Below, one piece after another: positions 12,856 to 13,506 of a stretch of DNA of 13,506 nt (the first letter of the stretch is position 1; the number at the start of each line of letters is the position of its first letter). The stretch is from an uncultured Prevotellaceae bacterium (lineage in GTDB: Bacteria > Bacteroidota > Bacteroidia > Bacteroidales > Bacteroidaceae): NCBI GenBank assembly GCA_937891085.1, contig CALAEY010000093.1, positions 1-13,506 of the forward strand, in the 5' to 3' direction. The translations under genes were made by a program, and so were the position numbers. A model generated the notes under the pieces. It saw only the letters and a list, made by a program, of their open reading frames with translations. It was not told the DNA's origin and made no database searches.

Positions 12856-13439
12856 TTCTTCCAAACATGCACGATTTCGGCAATGAACTGCTGGTGCATA
12901 GGTTGAAGATTTCCATCCCGGTAGAAACCCTGCTTGATGCTGTCATCCAGACGTTCGAGGTCCCACTTACCCGTATAGATCATGCGGCACTCAATCACCA
13001 GGTTGGCTTGGTCGAAGAATGGATTGCCAAGTTCCGTCTTACCCACGGTGAATCCTGCATCCTTGATCTTATCAGAGCCATCACGGCCGGAGTGCTGACC
13101 TAAATAGCGTACATTCTCCTTAAATTCCTCAGGGAATACAGCCAGTGTGAAATAAGGATTCTTCTCCAGCAACTCATAGGTGTAGCGGCTTTCATTCACA
13201 AAGATAGAAACGATGGGTTTACCACGAAATACACCCATAGTACCCATAGTGAGCAGCATGGCATTGGGCTTCTCATCGTTGTTCACTGCCAGCACAATCC
13301 AGTTGTCAAAGAGGCTAACAGGATTGGTGGTCACTTCCTTTGGCTGGATTTCTTGCCAGCCGTTGCTTAATGCGGCATTCTGTCCGCAAACTGATGTGGC
13401 TATCGCCAGCATGCAGCTTAAAAAGATAGTCTTCTTCAT
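12852..13439 (-). CDS. Exported flavin reductase-like protein (FMN-binding split barrel)
   Basis: A 195-residue protein of the flavin reductase-like (DIM6/NTAB) family, with a signal peptide. MKKTIFLSCMLAIATSVCGQ (1-20) looks like a Sec signal, probably cut near CG/Q; V at position -1 before C18 argues against lipidation. The split-barrel domain covers about 35-192: NAMLLTMGTMGVFRGKPIVSIFVNESRYTYELLEKN (59-94) is the FMN-site region, and HSGRDGSDKIKDAGF (116-130) is the second conserved block. Members bind FMN and may reduce or store flavin; the physiological partner is unknown. First gene of a three-gene operon, its stop overlapping the dipeptidase start by 4 bases. Upstream is a palindrome (13465-13484) that may control it. 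The ATG at 13439 is the natural start. Confidence 0.85.
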   Translation of the reverse strand: MKKTIFLSCMLAIATSVCGQNAALSNGWQEIQPKEVTTNPVSLFDNWIVLAVNNDEKPNAMLLTMGTMGVFRGKPIVSIFVNESRYTYELLEKNPYFTLAVFPEEFKENVRYLGQHSGRDGSDKIKDAGFTVGKTELGNPFFDQANLVIECRMIYTGKWDLERLDDSIKQGFYRDGNLQPMHQQFIAEIVHVWKK

Positions 13440-13455
13440 AACGTTAATAGTTTAC

Positions 13456-13487
13456 TAAAGTTTCGCAAGTGATGGCGCACTTGCATA
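13456..13487 (-). promoter_or_regulatory. Palindrome and weak promoter upstream of the flavin reductase operon
   Basis: GCAAGTG (13465-13471), six bases, CACTTGC (13478-13484) is a perfect 7-base inverted repeat 25 bases upstream of the start codon. On the minus strand it lies between a poor -33 candidate TATG (13487-13484) and a poor -7 candidate AAACTTTA (13463-13456), 20 bases apart. The position between promoter elements suggests an operator; no regulator is encoded in the window. Confidence 0.45.
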
Positions 13488-13506
13488 ATTTAACATAAAA
13501 TAGGAA

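Overview
The window reads as chromosomal DNA of a Bacteroidales bacterium, most likely Prevotella or a close relative. The signs are Bacteroidetes-type promoters (TTTG about 20 bases upstream of TAnnTTTG) in front of several genes, the lack of Shine-Dalgarno sequences, lipoprotein signals typical of the phylum, ATP-type PEP carboxykinase, and a two-subunit 2-oxoacid:ferredoxin oxidoreductase with a fused gamma-alpha chain. The species call is inference; no rRNA or species marker is present.

Layout. (1) 1-838: an AT-rich accessory patch holding a pair of 19-base repeats and, on the minus strand, an mntA-hepT type toxin-antitoxin pair with a good promoter at 869-900. (2) 839-1215: 377 bases without a gene, holding that promoter, an 18-base repeat doublet that is also an inverted repeat, and a hairpin with 21-base perfect arms. 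(3) 1216-2410, minus: a lipoprotein flavodoxin and rpsO. (4) 2571-4379, plus: bipA/typA, divergent from rpsO, with two mirror-image promoters between them. (5) 4422-6842, minus: a lipoprotein nitroreductase and pckA, each with its own terminator. (6) 7066-7755, plus: upp. (7) 7883-10853, minus: korB, korA and a tRNA-Arg(CCU), apparently one transcription unit starting at the tRNA promoter. (8) 10925-13439, minus: a compact three-gene operon (exported flavin reductase, VanX-like D-Ala-D-Ala dipeptidase, THUMP-like methyltransferase) whose reading frames overlap by 4 bases at each junction.

How the genes fit together. Most are conserved housekeeping genes: translation (rpsO, bipA, tRNA-Arg), anaerobic central carbon metabolism (pckA at the PEP/oxaloacetate node, korAB at the 2-oxoglutarate/succinyl-CoA node), pyrimidine salvage (upp) and cell-wall turnover (the dipeptidase). 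A looser theme is that three separate flavin-binding proteins (flavodoxin, nitroreductase, flavin reductase) carry export or lipoprotein signals, which suggests flavin redox chemistry outside the cytoplasm.

I see no phage, integrase, transposase, CRISPR array or new multi-gene defence system. The accessory part is the mntA-hepT pair and the repeats around it, and that pair belongs to a known class. The observations most worth following are the tRNA-korAB cotranscript, the repeat structures at 100-159, 984-1022 and 1137-1197, the palindrome in front of the three-gene operon, and the exported flavoproteins.
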